From Microvirga soli (GTDB lineage Bacteria > Pseudomonadota > Alphaproteobacteria > Rhizobiales > Beijerinckiaceae): a stretch of DNA of 64,000 bases. The DNA is taken from contig NZ_JAERQE010000003.1 of the NCBI RefSeq assembly GCF_016734765.1, positions 248,001 through 312,000 of the forward strand, read 5' to 3'. The translations under genes were made by a program, and so were the position numbers. Each line of letters begins with the position of its first letter. The stretch's first letter is position 1. The notes below the pieces were generated by a model. That model had not been told where the DNA came from. It searched no databases and worked only from the letters and a program-made list of their open reading frames with translations. Positions 33,929 to 43,600 of the stretch are shown here, in pieces.

Positions 33929-35455
33929 ATGCTGGATTCATCTCAAGTGGACACCGTTTCAGGTGTCTCGACCTTGGCGCATGCCGAACTTCTGACCGGC
34001 TCCCAGGCTTCTGTTTCCATCAAGCGCCGTCAGTCAATTCTCTTCGTAACATCCGAGATAGCCGACTACATCAAGGCCGGAGGGCTTGGCGAGGTGTCGG
34101 CGGCACTGCCGCGCGCACTGCGCCATCACTACGATGTACGAATTCTCGTTCCGGGTTACCGTCAGGTTCTGTCGCAAATCGGCGATGTGGAAGAGATTGG
34201 CCGTCTTCCGGCTTCATTCGGCATACCGGCCTGCGGCCTTGGACGCGGTAAGACCCAGGACGGCTTGACGGTTTATGTGCTTCTGTGCCCGGAATTGTAT
34301 GATCGCGACGGATCGCCATATGTCGACAGATTTGGAAATGACTGGAGCGACAACGACATCCGTTTCGCGCGTCTTGGATTAGCGGCAGCCGACATTGCCT
34401 GTGGCAATGGCGATTCCCTGTGGCGGGCCGATCTCCTGCACCTCAACGACTGGCCGTCGGGGCTGGCATCCGCCTACCTCGCTTGGCGCGGGCAGCGCAT
34501 TCCGACAATTCTGACAATCCACAATCTTGCTTATCAAGGAAACTTCGATCGTAATCGCTTGGCCCATCTGGGCATTCCCGATGCCGCTTTTCAAATCAAT
34601 GGCGTCGAGTTCTACGGCAAGCTCTCCTTCCTGAAAGCAGGGATCTACTACTCGTCCCATATCACGACTGTGAGCTCCACCTACGCCAAGGAGATCACGC
34701 GCCCGGAATTCGGCTGCGGTCTCGACGGACTTCTCAGGACCCGCGCGGAGGAAGGCCGTCTTGATGGCATCATCAATGGCATCGATGCAAGCTGGGACCC
34801 GAGCACGGATCCCTATCTGGTCAGCCGGTTTTCTACCGAAAACTTCCGGGGCAAGCGCGCCAACGCCAGCACGGTGCGCAGAAGCTTCGGCCTCGACCTG
34901 TCCTCCGGTCCGCTCTTCGCTGTGGTATCGCGCCTCGTGCATCAGAAGGGTGTCGATCTCGCCATCTCGGCGGCGGAAACAATCGTTTCTCAAGGGGGGC
35001 AGATTGCCGTCATCGGTCAAGGCGAGGCTCGCTTTGAGTCAGAGCTGAAAGCTCTGTCGGCGCGCCATCCCGGTTCGGTCGGCGTGAAGATCGGTTATGA
35101 CGAGGGCGATGCGCGCCGCATGTATGCGGGCAGCGATTTTCTACTCATGCCATCCCGGTTCGAGCCCTGCGGTCTCAGCCAGATGTATGCGCAGCGCTTC
35201 GGCTCACTGCCGATCGCGCACAAGACGGGCGGACTGGCCGACACGATTGAGGACGGCGTCACCGGCTTCCTGTTCGGCGAGCCTTCGCTCAGTCGTTTCA
35301 CGGATGCGATCAGAAGAGGTCTCGACACATTCCGTTCGAGATCGCGTCTCATCACCATGCGCCGGGCTGCGATGAACAGACCTCACGGTTGGGACCGTTC
35401 CGCCTCACGCTATCAGGACGTCTACGAGCGGGCCTGCCAAGCGGCTTTGGCTTAG
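33929..35455 (+). CDS. glgA: Glycogen synthase-like GT5 glycosyltransferase, copy 2
   Basis: 508 residues with a 35-residue N-terminal extension before the GT5 core. KAGGLGEVSAALP replaces the [13 protein letters not shown] of copy 1; TIHNLAYQG, VVSRLVHQKGVDL and [18 protein letters not shown] are all present, so it looks active. It differs clearly from copy 1 across its length, so this is an old duplication or an acquired copy rather than a recent one. It is divergent from treZ with 250 bp between starts. A role in glycogen or another glucan primer-independent pathway is possible. A bidirectional terminator follows. Confidence 0.9.
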   Translation: MLDSSQVDTVSGVSTLAHAELLTGSQASVSIKRRQSILFVTSEIADYIKAGGLGEVSAALPRALRHHYDVRILVPGYRQVLSQIGDVEEIGRLPASFGIPACGLGRGKTQDGLTVYVLLCPELYDRDGSPYVDRFGNDWSDNDIRFARLGLAAADIACGNGDSLWRADLLHLNDWPSGLASAYLAWRGQRIPTILTIHNLAYQGNFDRNRLAHLGIPDAAFQINGVEFYGKLSFLKAGIYYSSHITTVSSTYAKEITRPEFGCGLDGLLRTRAEEGRLDGIINGIDASWDPSTDPYLVSRFSTENFRGKRANASTVRRSFGLDLSSGPLFAVVSRLVHQKGVDLAISAAETIVSQGGQIAVIGQGEARFESELKALSARHPGSVGVKIGYDEGDARRMYAGSDFLLMPSRFEPCGLSQMYAQRFGSLPIAHKTGGLADTIEDGVTGFLFGEPSLSRFTDAIRRGLDTFRSRSRLITMRRAAMNRPHGWDRSASRYQDVYERACQAALA

Positions 35456-35515
35456 CCTCGACGATTCAACTTAGAATGTTGCTCGCCCAAGATTTGCCCT
35501 AACTCTGATCTGACA

Positions 35516-35557
35516 GAAAAAGCCCGTGGCCGCTTTCGTGGCCACGGGCTCTGTTTT
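35516..35557. terminator. Bidirectional Rho-independent terminator
   Basis: Eleven-base arms (AGCCCGTGGCC at 35521-35531 and GGCCACGGGCT at 35540-35550) around an eight-base loop, with an A-run on the left and CTGTTTTT on the right. It can end both the rightward glgA copy 2 and the leftward glycine-rich gene, which converge here. Confidence 0.9.
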
Positions 35558-35569
35558 TGCTAGGCGGAT

Positions 35570-36496
35570 TTAGTCCTTGCCGCCGCGGCCATTTCCGTTG
35601 CCACCGCCGTTTCCGTTCCCGCCGCCATTTCCACCGCCGGCCGGGCCATCCGCATCAGACCCATCGCCATTGTTGGAGCCGCCCGGGTTGGAGGAGTCGT
35701 TTCCATCGGGATCATTGCCGTGACCGTTGTTGCCATGGCCTCCGCCATTGCCGTTCCCTTTGCCACCGCCATTGCCGTTTCCGCCTCCGGCGGGCCCATC
35801 AGCATCGGACCCGTCACCATTGTTGGAATTGCCCGGGTTTGAGGAGTCATTACCGTCAGCGTCATTGCCATGACCGTTGTTGCCATGACCACCGTGGCCG
35901 CCGCCATTTCCGTTGCCGGCTCCGCCGTTGCCACCCGTGCCACCATTGCCGCCATCATCACCGGTTCCGCCAGCGCCGCCGTTGCCACCCGAGCCACCGC
36001 TCCCGCCGGTTCCACCAGTGCCGCCGTTGCCGCCATCATCACCGGTTCCGCCGTTGCTACCTGTGCCGCCAGCGCCACCGCTGCTACCAGTGCCGCCGGT
36101 ACCGCCAGTGCTGCCTGCTCCCGAGTTGCCGCGATCCGCAACCGCGCCGCCACGGCTGGGGCCACGTCCGTCACTGACGCCACCAGACGAGCCAACCACA
36201 GGACTTCCGGTTTCCGGACTGAAAGCAGGATTACGGCCGATCGAGCCGGTCACAGCATCGGTCTGGTTCCGTTCGCTGGTCCGGTCATCCATTTTGCGCA
36301 GAGCCTGGGGGAGGATGGCGCAACGGCAGACTTCCTGGCCCTGTACGATACGAAGGCGGCAGTTGCCGTACATGGATGGATTGGCCACAGCCGGTACGCA
36401 CTGCGGTGCGGGCCCAAGATTCTGGGCAGAGGCCGGGGAGCCGACAGCGAGGAAGAGGGCTGCACCAGACAAGGCAAGAGCGTGCGAGCGCTTCAT
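35570..36496 (-). CDS. Secreted glycine/asparagine-rich repeat protein
   Basis: 308 residues. A clear signal peptide (MKRSHALALSGAALFLAVGSPASAQ) is followed by a small folded region of about 60 residues with four Cys (PQCVPAV, GNCRLRI, EVCRCAI) and then about 210 residues of Gly with Asn, Asp, Ser and Thr, in runs of GGTGG and GNGGG. Within this tail a 100-bp unit is repeated at a distance of 150 bp. ATG at 36496 follows AGGTGAACAC. Such tails suggest an extracellular or surface, possibly calcium-binding or adhesive, polymer-like protein, but no family function is known. Confidence 0.75.
   Translation of the reverse strand: MKRSHALALSGAALFLAVGSPASAQNLGPAPQCVPAVANPSMYGNCRLRIVQGQEVCRCAILPQALRKMDDRTSERNQTDAVTGSIGRNPAFSPETGSPVVGSSGGVSDGRGPSRGGAVADRGNSGAGSTGGTGGTGSSGGAGGTGSNGGTGDDGGNGGTGGTGGSGGSGGNGGAGGTGDDGGNGGTGGNGGAGNGNGGGHGGHGNNGHGNDADGNDSSNPGNSNNGDGSDADGPAGGGNGNGGGKGNGNGGGHGNNGHGNDPDGNDSSNPGGSNNGDGSDADGPAGGGNGGGNGNGGGNGNGRGGKD
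35639..35888 (-). repeat. In-frame internal duplication in the glycine-rich gene (two 100-bp units, 150-bp offset)
   Basis: Units at about 35639-35738 and 35789-35888 encode nearly the same peptide, GHGND(A/P)DGNDSSNPG(N/G)SNNGD then GSDADGPAGGGNG. Differences are mainly at third positions, so the units are old enough to have drifted but the peptide is kept. The offset of 150 bp is exactly 50 codons. Confidence 0.8.
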
Positions 36497-36678
36497 GTGT
36501 TCACCTACATAATTAGCCAATTGTGATGTGTAGCCACCTTAGTGACGGCGTACTTGGCTAATATACGCATGTATATGAATAACGTTCCTGCACACTGAAA
36601 AAATTCTATTCAACTTAACGGGGGAACTTTCCTAAAGCATACGCTATGTGTGCCTTAGAAGGCTCTGGTTGATATCCA

Positions 36679-36704
36679 TATAACCAAGGTATGCATTGGT
36701 TATA
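36679..36704. repeat. Nine-base-arm inverted repeat between selO and the glycine-rich gene
   Basis: TATAACCAA, eight bases, TTGGTTATA, a perfect A/T-rich palindrome. A smaller one (GGCCAT-TATG-ATGGCC) follows at 36709-36724. They lie 3' of selO and about 180 bp upstream of the glycine-rich gene start. No T-run on the selO side makes an operator more likely than a terminator. Confidence 0.45.
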
Positions 36705-36755
36705 GCTTGGCCATTATGATGGCCGCTAGGGAAGCAGGATCTTATTCTGAGAAGT

Positions 36756-38186
36756 TCATTTGATCCGGTAGGCTTCTGCCATGGCGCGGATGTCCGCGAG
36801 CTTGGCAGTGAAAAGTGACCAATCATCCTCGGCGGCAATAGGTGCCCATATTGCCTCCACATCATCAATCAGCATGGTGCAGGGTATCTGCCGCCCGAAA
36901 TATGGGTGTCCGTGATTGATGTCAGGCGAGGGTGTAAAGTCGCTGAAGATGTTTCTGAAAGCTTGGAAGGATTCGAGCGCATAGAAGTTTGCAGATGTGC
37001 TCGCCTCCGCACGCTTGGTGCTCAGGACGCCACCATACCAGTCAAAGAATGTCTGCTCGAATGGAGCACGAGTTTCGTGAAGGAAGCTCCATAGATGCTT
37101 GGCTAAAGCCCCGTCATGTTCGTAACCCCTGGATTGGATCCCGAGGCGCCGCAAGATCGCGTGCGCGAACTCCTGGTGGAGAGCAGGTTCGAAAGACCCG
37201 AGAGCCTGCTCCAACAGATCCTGCGGAGCCAGAGGAAGCAGGCATTCCGCCAAGCGGTAGAGGTTCCAGAGCAGCGCGTCAGGCTGCCGTCCGAAGGCAT
37301 AAAGGCCGGTCTCGTCGAAATAAGCAGCCGTGAAGCCTGGATCGTAATGTGGCAGAAAGCGCCATGGTCCGTAGTCGAAGCTTTCTCCCGTGACATTGAT
37401 GTTGTCGGTGTTGAGCACGCCATGCACGAAACCCGCAGCCATCCATTGCGCGCCCATGCGAGCAACACGCCGGCTGACCTGTTCGAGAAACGCGGCCGCC
37501 CGTGCCGGTTCCTCATCACGCCACGCGTCGGGCAGGTAGGTTCGAACGGAATGGTCGAGCAGCGTGCGGAGATTGTCGGCTTCGTTGAGATAGAGAAACC
37601 GCTGAAACGTTCCGATGCGGATATGCGAATGGCTGAGGCGAACCAGGACGGATGATCGGGTGGGAGACGGCTCATCGCCTCTTTCAAGTTCCTCGCCCGT
37701 CTCGATCAGGCTGAAAGACTTGGAGGTTTCGACACCGAGTGCCTCCAGCATCTCAGTCGCCAGGGTTTCCCGTACACCGCCCTTGAGCGTAAGCCTGCCA
37801 TCCGCATGGCGCGACCATGGTGTCTGCCCGCTTCCCTTGGTTCCGAGGTCGAGAAGCCGCCCATCCTCGGCATCCTTAAGCTGCGCGAAGAGAAATCCGC
37901 GTCCATCGCCGAGATGGGGATTGTAGGTTCTGAACTGATGGCCGTGGTAGCGCAGGGCCAGCGGCCGCTCGAAACTCCCGGGCAATGGCGTGAAGCGACC
38001 AAGATGATCGATCCATTCCTGATTGGTGAGAGTATCGAGGCCAACCCGCTCCGCCCAACGCTGGTTGCGATAGCGCAGGATGTGCTGCGGAAAGCTTGCC
38101 GGTTCGACAATGTCGTAGAAGGAAGGTCCAAGTTCCTCGTGATGCTTTGAGGCGGAAAAGGAAGGCGAGTAGGACATTCGATCCAT
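36756..38186 (-). CDS. selO: SelO/YdiU family protein adenylyltransferase (AMPylase pseudokinase)
   Basis: 476 residues, the normal length for this family. Conserved stretches are intact: YHGHQFRTYNPHLGDGRG, LGTKGSGQTPWSR, DGRLTLKGGVRE, HGVLNTDNINVTGESFDYGPW (catalytic and metal region). SelO transfers AMP to Ser, Thr or Tyr of target proteins and is tied to redox stress. The bacterial form lacks the C-terminal selenocysteine of eukaryotic homologues, as here. ATG 38186 or the ATG nine bases later could be the start. It is alone in its operon. Confidence 0.93.
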   Translation of the reverse strand: MDRMSYSPSFSASKHHEELGPSFYDIVEPASFPQHILRYRNQRWAERVGLDTLTNQEWIDHLGRFTPLPGSFERPLALRYHGHQFRTYNPHLGDGRGFLFAQLKDAEDGRLLDLGTKGSGQTPWSRHADGRLTLKGGVRETLATEMLEALGVETSKSFSLIETGEELERGDEPSPTRSSVLVRLSHSHIRIGTFQRFLYLNEADNLRTLLDHSVRTYLPDAWRDEEPARAAAFLEQVSRRVARMGAQWMAAGFVHGVLNTDNINVTGESFDYGPWRFLPHYDPGFTAAYFDETGLYAFGRQPDALLWNLYRLAECLLPLAPQDLLEQALGSFEPALHQEFAHAILRRLGIQSRGYEHDGALAKHLWSFLHETRAPFEQTFFDWYGGVLSTKRAEASTSANFYALESFQAFRNIFSDFTPSPDINHGHPYFGRQIPCTMLIDDVEAIWAPIAAEDDWSLFTAKLADIRAMAEAYRIK

Positions 38187-38545
38187 CCGGTTGAACCTAT
38201 GTTCAAGTCGACCGACGCTGAATTGTTCATCTGATCAGCCGAGGGACTGATGCGCAGCGCACCCTGTTCGATTGGGCCTGACTGTCAGAATCGCGAGGGC
38301 GGATACGCGGAAACTTGTCTAAAACAATGTTTCAAAATTTGCGAACAGAGGCCGACTCTGTGGATAATCTAAAAAATTTTTTCCAATAGGGGTCTGATTC
38401 CGAAACCTCTTTGGTTGCCAGACGTTCGGGCACATTGCTCAAGCATTCGCATCGGGTGTTCACCTGATCTTATGCTTTAGTCTATTGGCGTCGGCGGCAT
38501 CGTCTCCTAAGCTTTTATCCAACGAAGCAAGCAGGAGGCGGGTCC
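38187..38545. other. A/T-rich intergenic region
   Basis: 359 bp without a gene, noticeably richer in A and T than its surroundings, with a perfect AAAAAATTTTTT tract near 38372-38383. It separates selO (leftward) from a small membrane protein gene (rightward) and so should contain both promoters. No RNA gene or repeat was recognised. Confidence 0.6.
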
Positions 38546-38746
38546 ATGGCATTGCGAGATATGCTGAGCCTTTGTGGACGAATTGGCTTGATCGTCGCTG
38601 CATTCGCGTTTGTCGCCAGTATCGTTGCAGGGCCTCTCCTTGAGAAAGTTTTGTTTTCCCAGGTCACAGTGACGGAGCGGAGCACTCTGCCCCTGCTGCC
38701 TCCAGCCGATAATCCTTCCGAGCAGCATACCGGCAAGCCGGGCTAA
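38546..38746 (+). CDS. Small single-pass membrane protein
   Basis: 66 residues. One hydrophobic segment (about 11-33, RIGLIVAAFAFVASIVAGP) follows a short N-terminus, then a polar Pro/Ser-rich tail. A strong ribosome site, GCAGGAGGCGGG, stands just before the ATG and supports translation. No family recognised. Confidence 0.6.
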   Translation: MALRDMLSLCGRIGLIVAAFAFVASIVAGPLLEKVLFSQVTVTERSTLPLLPPADNPSEQHTGKPG

Positions 38747-38828
38747 CGCCTTTTTAGAGATCCGTAGGGCATAACCCATTTCATCGCCCATGCAGGCAGG
38801 AATGCAACTCCACGTCCGGGGAAGCGCG

Positions 38829-39203
38829 ATGAGCAGCGACACGATACTGAGACAGGAAATTCGTTACTCGATCGGCTACATACGCAGCATGATCGATAAT
38901 TATTCAGGCCTGTATTCCGGAGAGAACCTCGCGCGCGATGTTTTGCGCTCCTGCGATGAGATGACAGAAGCCGGAATTCCGCATCCGCGCCTGCAAGAGG
39001 CGAGGCGCCTCGTGGAAGACCGTTGCAGGCGCCTTGCTCAAGACACCGATCGTTTTGCATTGCGTGACCCTGCCGTGATCGCAGCCTCACGGGCTCAAGC
39101 GATGGCTGCCATCGACAGGCTCCAGGATGTGGTGTTCGAATGGCGCAGATCTCGCATGATCGTGCCATCGTCCGGGCGATTGCTGCGCAGAAAGAGCTTG
39201 TGA
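38829..39203 (+). CDS. Hypothetical helical protein
   Basis: 124 residues, soluble, mostly helical and rich in Arg, Asp and Ala (IRYSIGYIRSMIDNYSGLYS, later RLVEDRCRRLAQDTDRF). ATG at 38829 follows GGGGAAGCGCG; a start at 38790 would add 13 residues. No family recognised. It converges on the L,D-transpeptidase gene. Confidence 0.6.
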   Translation: MSSDTILRQEIRYSIGYIRSMIDNYSGLYSGENLARDVLRSCDEMTEAGIPHPRLQEARRLVEDRCRRLAQDTDRFALRDPAVIAASRAQAMAAIDRLQDVVFEWRRSRMIVPSSGRLLRRKSL

Positions 39204-39232
39204 GAAATTGAGCGTCTTCAGACCTGCGGGCG

Positions 39233-40627
39233 TCACAGGCGCTTGGGTTTGATGGATGCTGTCGCCGGCACGTCGACAACCTCCGGTTCAGGAACAGGCT
39301 CGCTTTTCGGCGCATCGAGCCCGTACACATCGCTCCTGAAATGCACCGTACCGTCGGCCGTTGCGTACCCCGTCAGGTAAACCCACGCGACCGGAACGGG
39401 CTTGTCGAGCCGAATGTCCTGACGTGCTGTACTGGCGATGGCTGCATCAATGCCCGACTTCGTCCAAGAACCCGAAGGTCCGTTGATGCTGCGCAGCAGC
39501 CACTCGGCGAAGTCGCCTACATCAGCGACACGAACGCAGCCAGAGGAGTGAAAGCGAATATCCTGCGCGAAAAGCTGCTTCTTGGGTGTGTCATGCATGT
39601 AAACTGCATGCTTGTTCGGCATGTCGATCCTGATCTGACCGAGTGAATTGATCGCGCCTGGATCCTGTCGCAGTGTGTAGTTCACGGCGTTCTGCGTCGA
39701 CCAGTCGATAGTCTTCGGATCGACTTCTTGTCCCTTCGCGTCCAGGATGCGGATCTTCATCTTCTGGAGATAATCCGGATCCTTCCTGACATGGGGAATG
39801 ATGTCCTTCTTGATGAGGGAGACCGGCACCGTCCATGTCGGATTAAGATTGACTGCCGTGACGCGAGTTTCGACGGCGGGCGAGGGCCTGTCGGCTTTGC
39901 CGACGATGGCGACGTAACGCCGAACAACCTGACCTTGCTCGACAGCCTCCACGGCGGCCGAGGGAATGTTGACCACCACATACCGGTCGCCGAACGAGAA
40001 AGTGGAACCTGCCAGCCGTTGTGCGGAGGCAGTGAGCTGGCGATGACGTGTTGCGGCGGGGACGTTGAGAGCCTCGAGTGTTCTGGCGCGCACTGCACCG
40101 GATTCCGAAAGGCCGTGCCGCGCCTGGAACCGCTTGACCGCGCTTGTGAGAGCGGCGTCGAAGGTGGTGCCGGTCGCGAGTTCGGCGGAGAGATCTCCCT
40201 CGACGGCGAGACGCTGCCGAAGAACCGGAACGAGCGGCCCCTTGTCGCCGGCCTTCATGACGGTGCCATCGGGGAGCGTAGGCCAGCCTCCTGTTTCGAC
40301 AATGCGCTTGTAGGTCCAAGCGGCCCGCATGGTACTGATGAAGGTGCTGGCATCCAGGGTCGGGCGGGTGTCCTGCGAAATGGTCGCTGCAGGGGCTTTT
40401 GGGGGAGGCGCCGGTGGATTGGACTCAGCGGCTGCCGGAACTGCAGCTTTCTGTCGCAGAGCGGGCTCTGATGAGGATGCAGCGGGGCTCGCCGACTGAC
40501 GGGCTGGAATGATCGCAGGCGCCGGCTCAGAGGCCGCCGACGCGTCGTCCAGGCTGCTCAACGCTGCGCACGAGAGAACCATCAAGCTTAAGGCAACAGT
40601 GAGGCGGGCCGCATTCCGATAGGTCAT
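39233..40627 (-). CDS. L,D-transpeptidase, YcbB/LdtD-like
   Basis: 464 residues. A signal peptide (RLTVALSLMVLSCAALSS) leads into a Pro/Ala-rich linker (about 30-90), a peptidoglycan-binding region (GDKGPLVPVLRQRLAVEG, then AVKRFQARHGLSESG) and a YkuD catalytic domain with HDTPKKQLF and HSSGCVRVAD, in which C364 is the nucleophile. YcbB-type enzymes make 3-3 cross-links in peptidoglycan or attach proteins to it. No ribosome site is clear at the ATG. It is divergent from the Mfd-like gene with only nine bases between start codons. Confidence 0.9.
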   Translation of the reverse strand: MTYRNAARLTVALSLMVLSCAALSSLDDASAASEPAPAIIPARQSASPAASSSEPALRQKAAVPAAAESNPPAPPPKAPAATISQDTRPTLDASTFISTMRAAWTYKRIVETGGWPTLPDGTVMKAGDKGPLVPVLRQRLAVEGDLSAELATGTTFDAALTSAVKRFQARHGLSESGAVRARTLEALNVPAATRHRQLTASAQRLAGSTFSFGDRYVVVNIPSAAVEAVEQGQVVRRYVAIVGKADRPSPAVETRVTAVNLNPTWTVPVSLIKKDIIPHVRKDPDYLQKMKIRILDAKGQEVDPKTIDWSTQNAVNYTLRQDPGAINSLGQIRIDMPNKHAVYMHDTPKKQLFAQDIRFHSSGCVRVADVGDFAEWLLRSINGPSGSWTKSGIDAAIASTARQDIRLDKPVPVAWVYLTGYATADGTVHFRSDVYGLDAPKSEPVPEPEVVDVPATASIKPKRL

Positions 40628-40636
40628 CGGGAGACT

Positions 40637-43600
40637 ATGATTGAGGATGGTTTACAAAGTGCTGCTTCAGGCGAAGATGGAGCCCTCTGCAACTGGCGTG
40701 AGGCCCAACGCGTTGTCATCGCCTCAGCCCTCTCGCGTACGAGTTCTTTCATGCACGTGACGCCCGCGCCCTCCCAGGACATCCGGCGGATCGACCTCAC
40801 CTTGCCATCTTCCATCGGCCTCCATGCGGTTCGCCTGATCGAGCAGGCATCAGGTATGGATCAACGGCAACTCATCTACGTGTCTGAAGGCGAGAACCGG
40901 GCCGAGCAGATGGCTCAGGCCGTAAAGGGACTGGCGCCGGACCTTGAGGTTTGTCTGTTGCCACCCTGGGATTGTCTTCCCTATGACAACACTTCGCCCT
41001 CGCGGGAAGCAATGGGTCGACGCATGTCCGTCCTGCGGCGCATGAGCGAACCGGCAAAAGGTGCGCGGCTGCTGATCGCGAGCAGTGCCGCCATCGTCCA
41101 GCGTGTGCCGCCGCGAAGCGTCTGGAAGCAAGCATGCCTCCATCTCAAGGCGGGTGAAGCCTTTTCGCAGGATGAACTGGAACTCTACCTTCTACGTGCA
41201 GGATACATTCTGGATGAGAGAGTGGACGAGCCAGGCGAGGCTGCCATCCGCGGGCAGGTTATCGATGTCTTTCCAGCGAGCAGCCCCTTGCCCTATCGCA
41301 TCGAGCACGATGGGCAAGTCATCGTTGCCATCCGCTCGTATGATCCCGTTTCGCAGCGGACAGAGGCGGAGGTTGAAGACCTCTTTCTGGATCCCGCCTC
41401 TGAGATTCTGCTCGAGAGAACAGACGACGGTTCGATCCCGGAACGCGCCGACGGAATGGAGCATCGGTTGCCGGAGCATTACGCATCTCTGGAAACGGTT
41501 TTCGATTATTGGCCGGACGCTCCCATCGTGATGTCCTCCGGAGTGGAGGAGCGGCGTCAACTGGTGATGGAGCAGGTTGCCGATGCCTATGAAAGCCGTA
41601 TGTCGCTGCGTGCTGAGAGCGGCAGTGGTTCTGCCGTAGCTCCAGAGCGGCTGTTCATCGAGGATGGCGAATGGCGAGAAACCCTGTGCAAGCACCGTCT
41701 GATTCTCATCCATGTCGCATCGGACGAGGGAGCCAAAAAGAGCATTGTTCCACGCTTCGCCGCTGCAGCGAAGCCAACGCGTGCGCTCGCAAATTTTATC
41801 GAGGAACAGCAGCACAACGACCGTAAGATCGTTCTGGTGGCAGCCACAAAGGAAGACCTCAATCGCATGAGACGCCGGGTCCAGTCCCTTCAACCCAGCC
41901 CGATTCTGATCGAGCGCTGGAGTGAGGCCATGGCTGGTCAGCCGAAGGGATCGTTCGCTCTTCAAGCCGATATTCGGAGCGGATTTATCGATGAGCGTCA
42001 GGGCATTGTCGTTGTCACTGCTGCTGAGGTCCTGGGAAGCCGCGCGTCTAGCGGACAAGGTCAAGAGATCCGGTCAACCGCTCATCAGTTCAACGACATG
42101 CAGTTTCAAATCGGCGATGCGGTCATCCACGTCGATCACGGGCTTGGAGTTCTGGAGGGAACCGAAATCATCGGTGCAGGTGATGAGGAGGTGAGCGATA
42201 CCATCCGGCTGACCTATGCCGGCGACACGACTCTCATGATTCCTGCGACGGATATGGGTCGCGTATGGCGGTATGGTCGCATGTCCGAAAAACTGCAGCT
42301 CGACAAGCTGAAGAGCGACGCCTGGACCACGAAGCTAGCTGCAATCGAAGCGGAGACGCGGGAAACAGCCGACCGTTTGGGCAAACTGGTCAAGGCTCGT
42401 GAATCGGTGAAGCTGGAGCCCCTTGTGCCTCCGGACCGCGAGTACGAGCGGTTTGTGGCGCGATTTCCGTTCTCGGAAACACCGGATCAGCTGCGTGCCA
42501 TTGGGGAAATCCTCGAAGACCTGGCCTCAGGGCACCCCATGGATCGGCTTGTTTGCGGTGATGTGGGCTTCGGCAAGACAGAGGTTGCGTTGCGCGCCGC
42601 GGCAGTCGCGGCGCTGTCAGGCAAACAGGTTGCCGTGATCGCGCCCACGACGGTTCTGGCGCGCCAGCACGTGCGCAGCTTCCAGAGGCGCTTTGCCGGG
42701 TTCGGCATTGATGTCGCGCATCTGTCACGCCTGGTGACGGCATCCGAAGCGCGGGCTGTGAAGAAGGGATTGGCCGACGGGTCGGTGCGGATCGTGATCG
42801 GCACGCACGCCTTGGCTGCCAAGGGTGTAATTTTCAAAGATCTTGGCCTCGTCATCATCGACGAAGAGCAGAGGTTCGGTGCTGCTCATAAATCTAAGCT
42901 CCGGGCGATGGCATCAGGCGGGCATGTGCTGACACTGACGGCAACGCCTATTCCGCGCACGTTGCAATCGGCTCTGGTCGGTTTGCAGAAGCTGAGCATC
43001 ATCGCGACGCCCCCGGCCCGACGACAGCCTATTCGCACCTTCCTGACGGAATTCGACCCTGCAACCGCTCGGCAGGCTCTCATGCGTGAGCGTCGCCGCC
43101 GTGGGCAGAGCTTCGTGGTCTGCTCCCGTGTGGAAGAAATCGAGCCGATGCGCGAGCAGCTTGCAAAGATCGTGCCTGAACTGGAGATCCTTGTTGCCCA
43201 TGGCCAAATGCCGCCGACTGAGACGGATGACGTGATGGTGCGCTTCGCTGATGGCGAAGGTGACATCCTGCTTGCTACCAACATCATCGAAAGCGGTCTC
43301 GATGTTCCTCGCGCCAACACCATGCTGGTGTGGCGTGCCGACCGCTTCGGGCTTTCGCAACTCCATCAGCTACGCGGCCGCGTGGGACGCGGCCGCATCC
43401 GCGGGACCACCTATCTCTTGACGGAACTAGGGCAGCAACTGCCGAAAGCGACGGAGAAGCGTCTGCGCACGTTGGAGGCGCTCGACCGCCTTGGAGCCGG
43501 GTTCGCCATCAGCGCGCAGGACCTCGATCAGCGCGGAGCCGGTGCCCTGCTGGGAGAAGAGCAGGCAGGACATATCAAGCTTATCGGCGCGGACTTCTAT

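Noticed and set aside
35557..36512. Proline-, histidine- and alanine-rich open frames opposite the glycine-rich gene
   Set aside because: They are complements of GGN repeats. Only the minus-strand frame has a signal peptide and a ribosome site.
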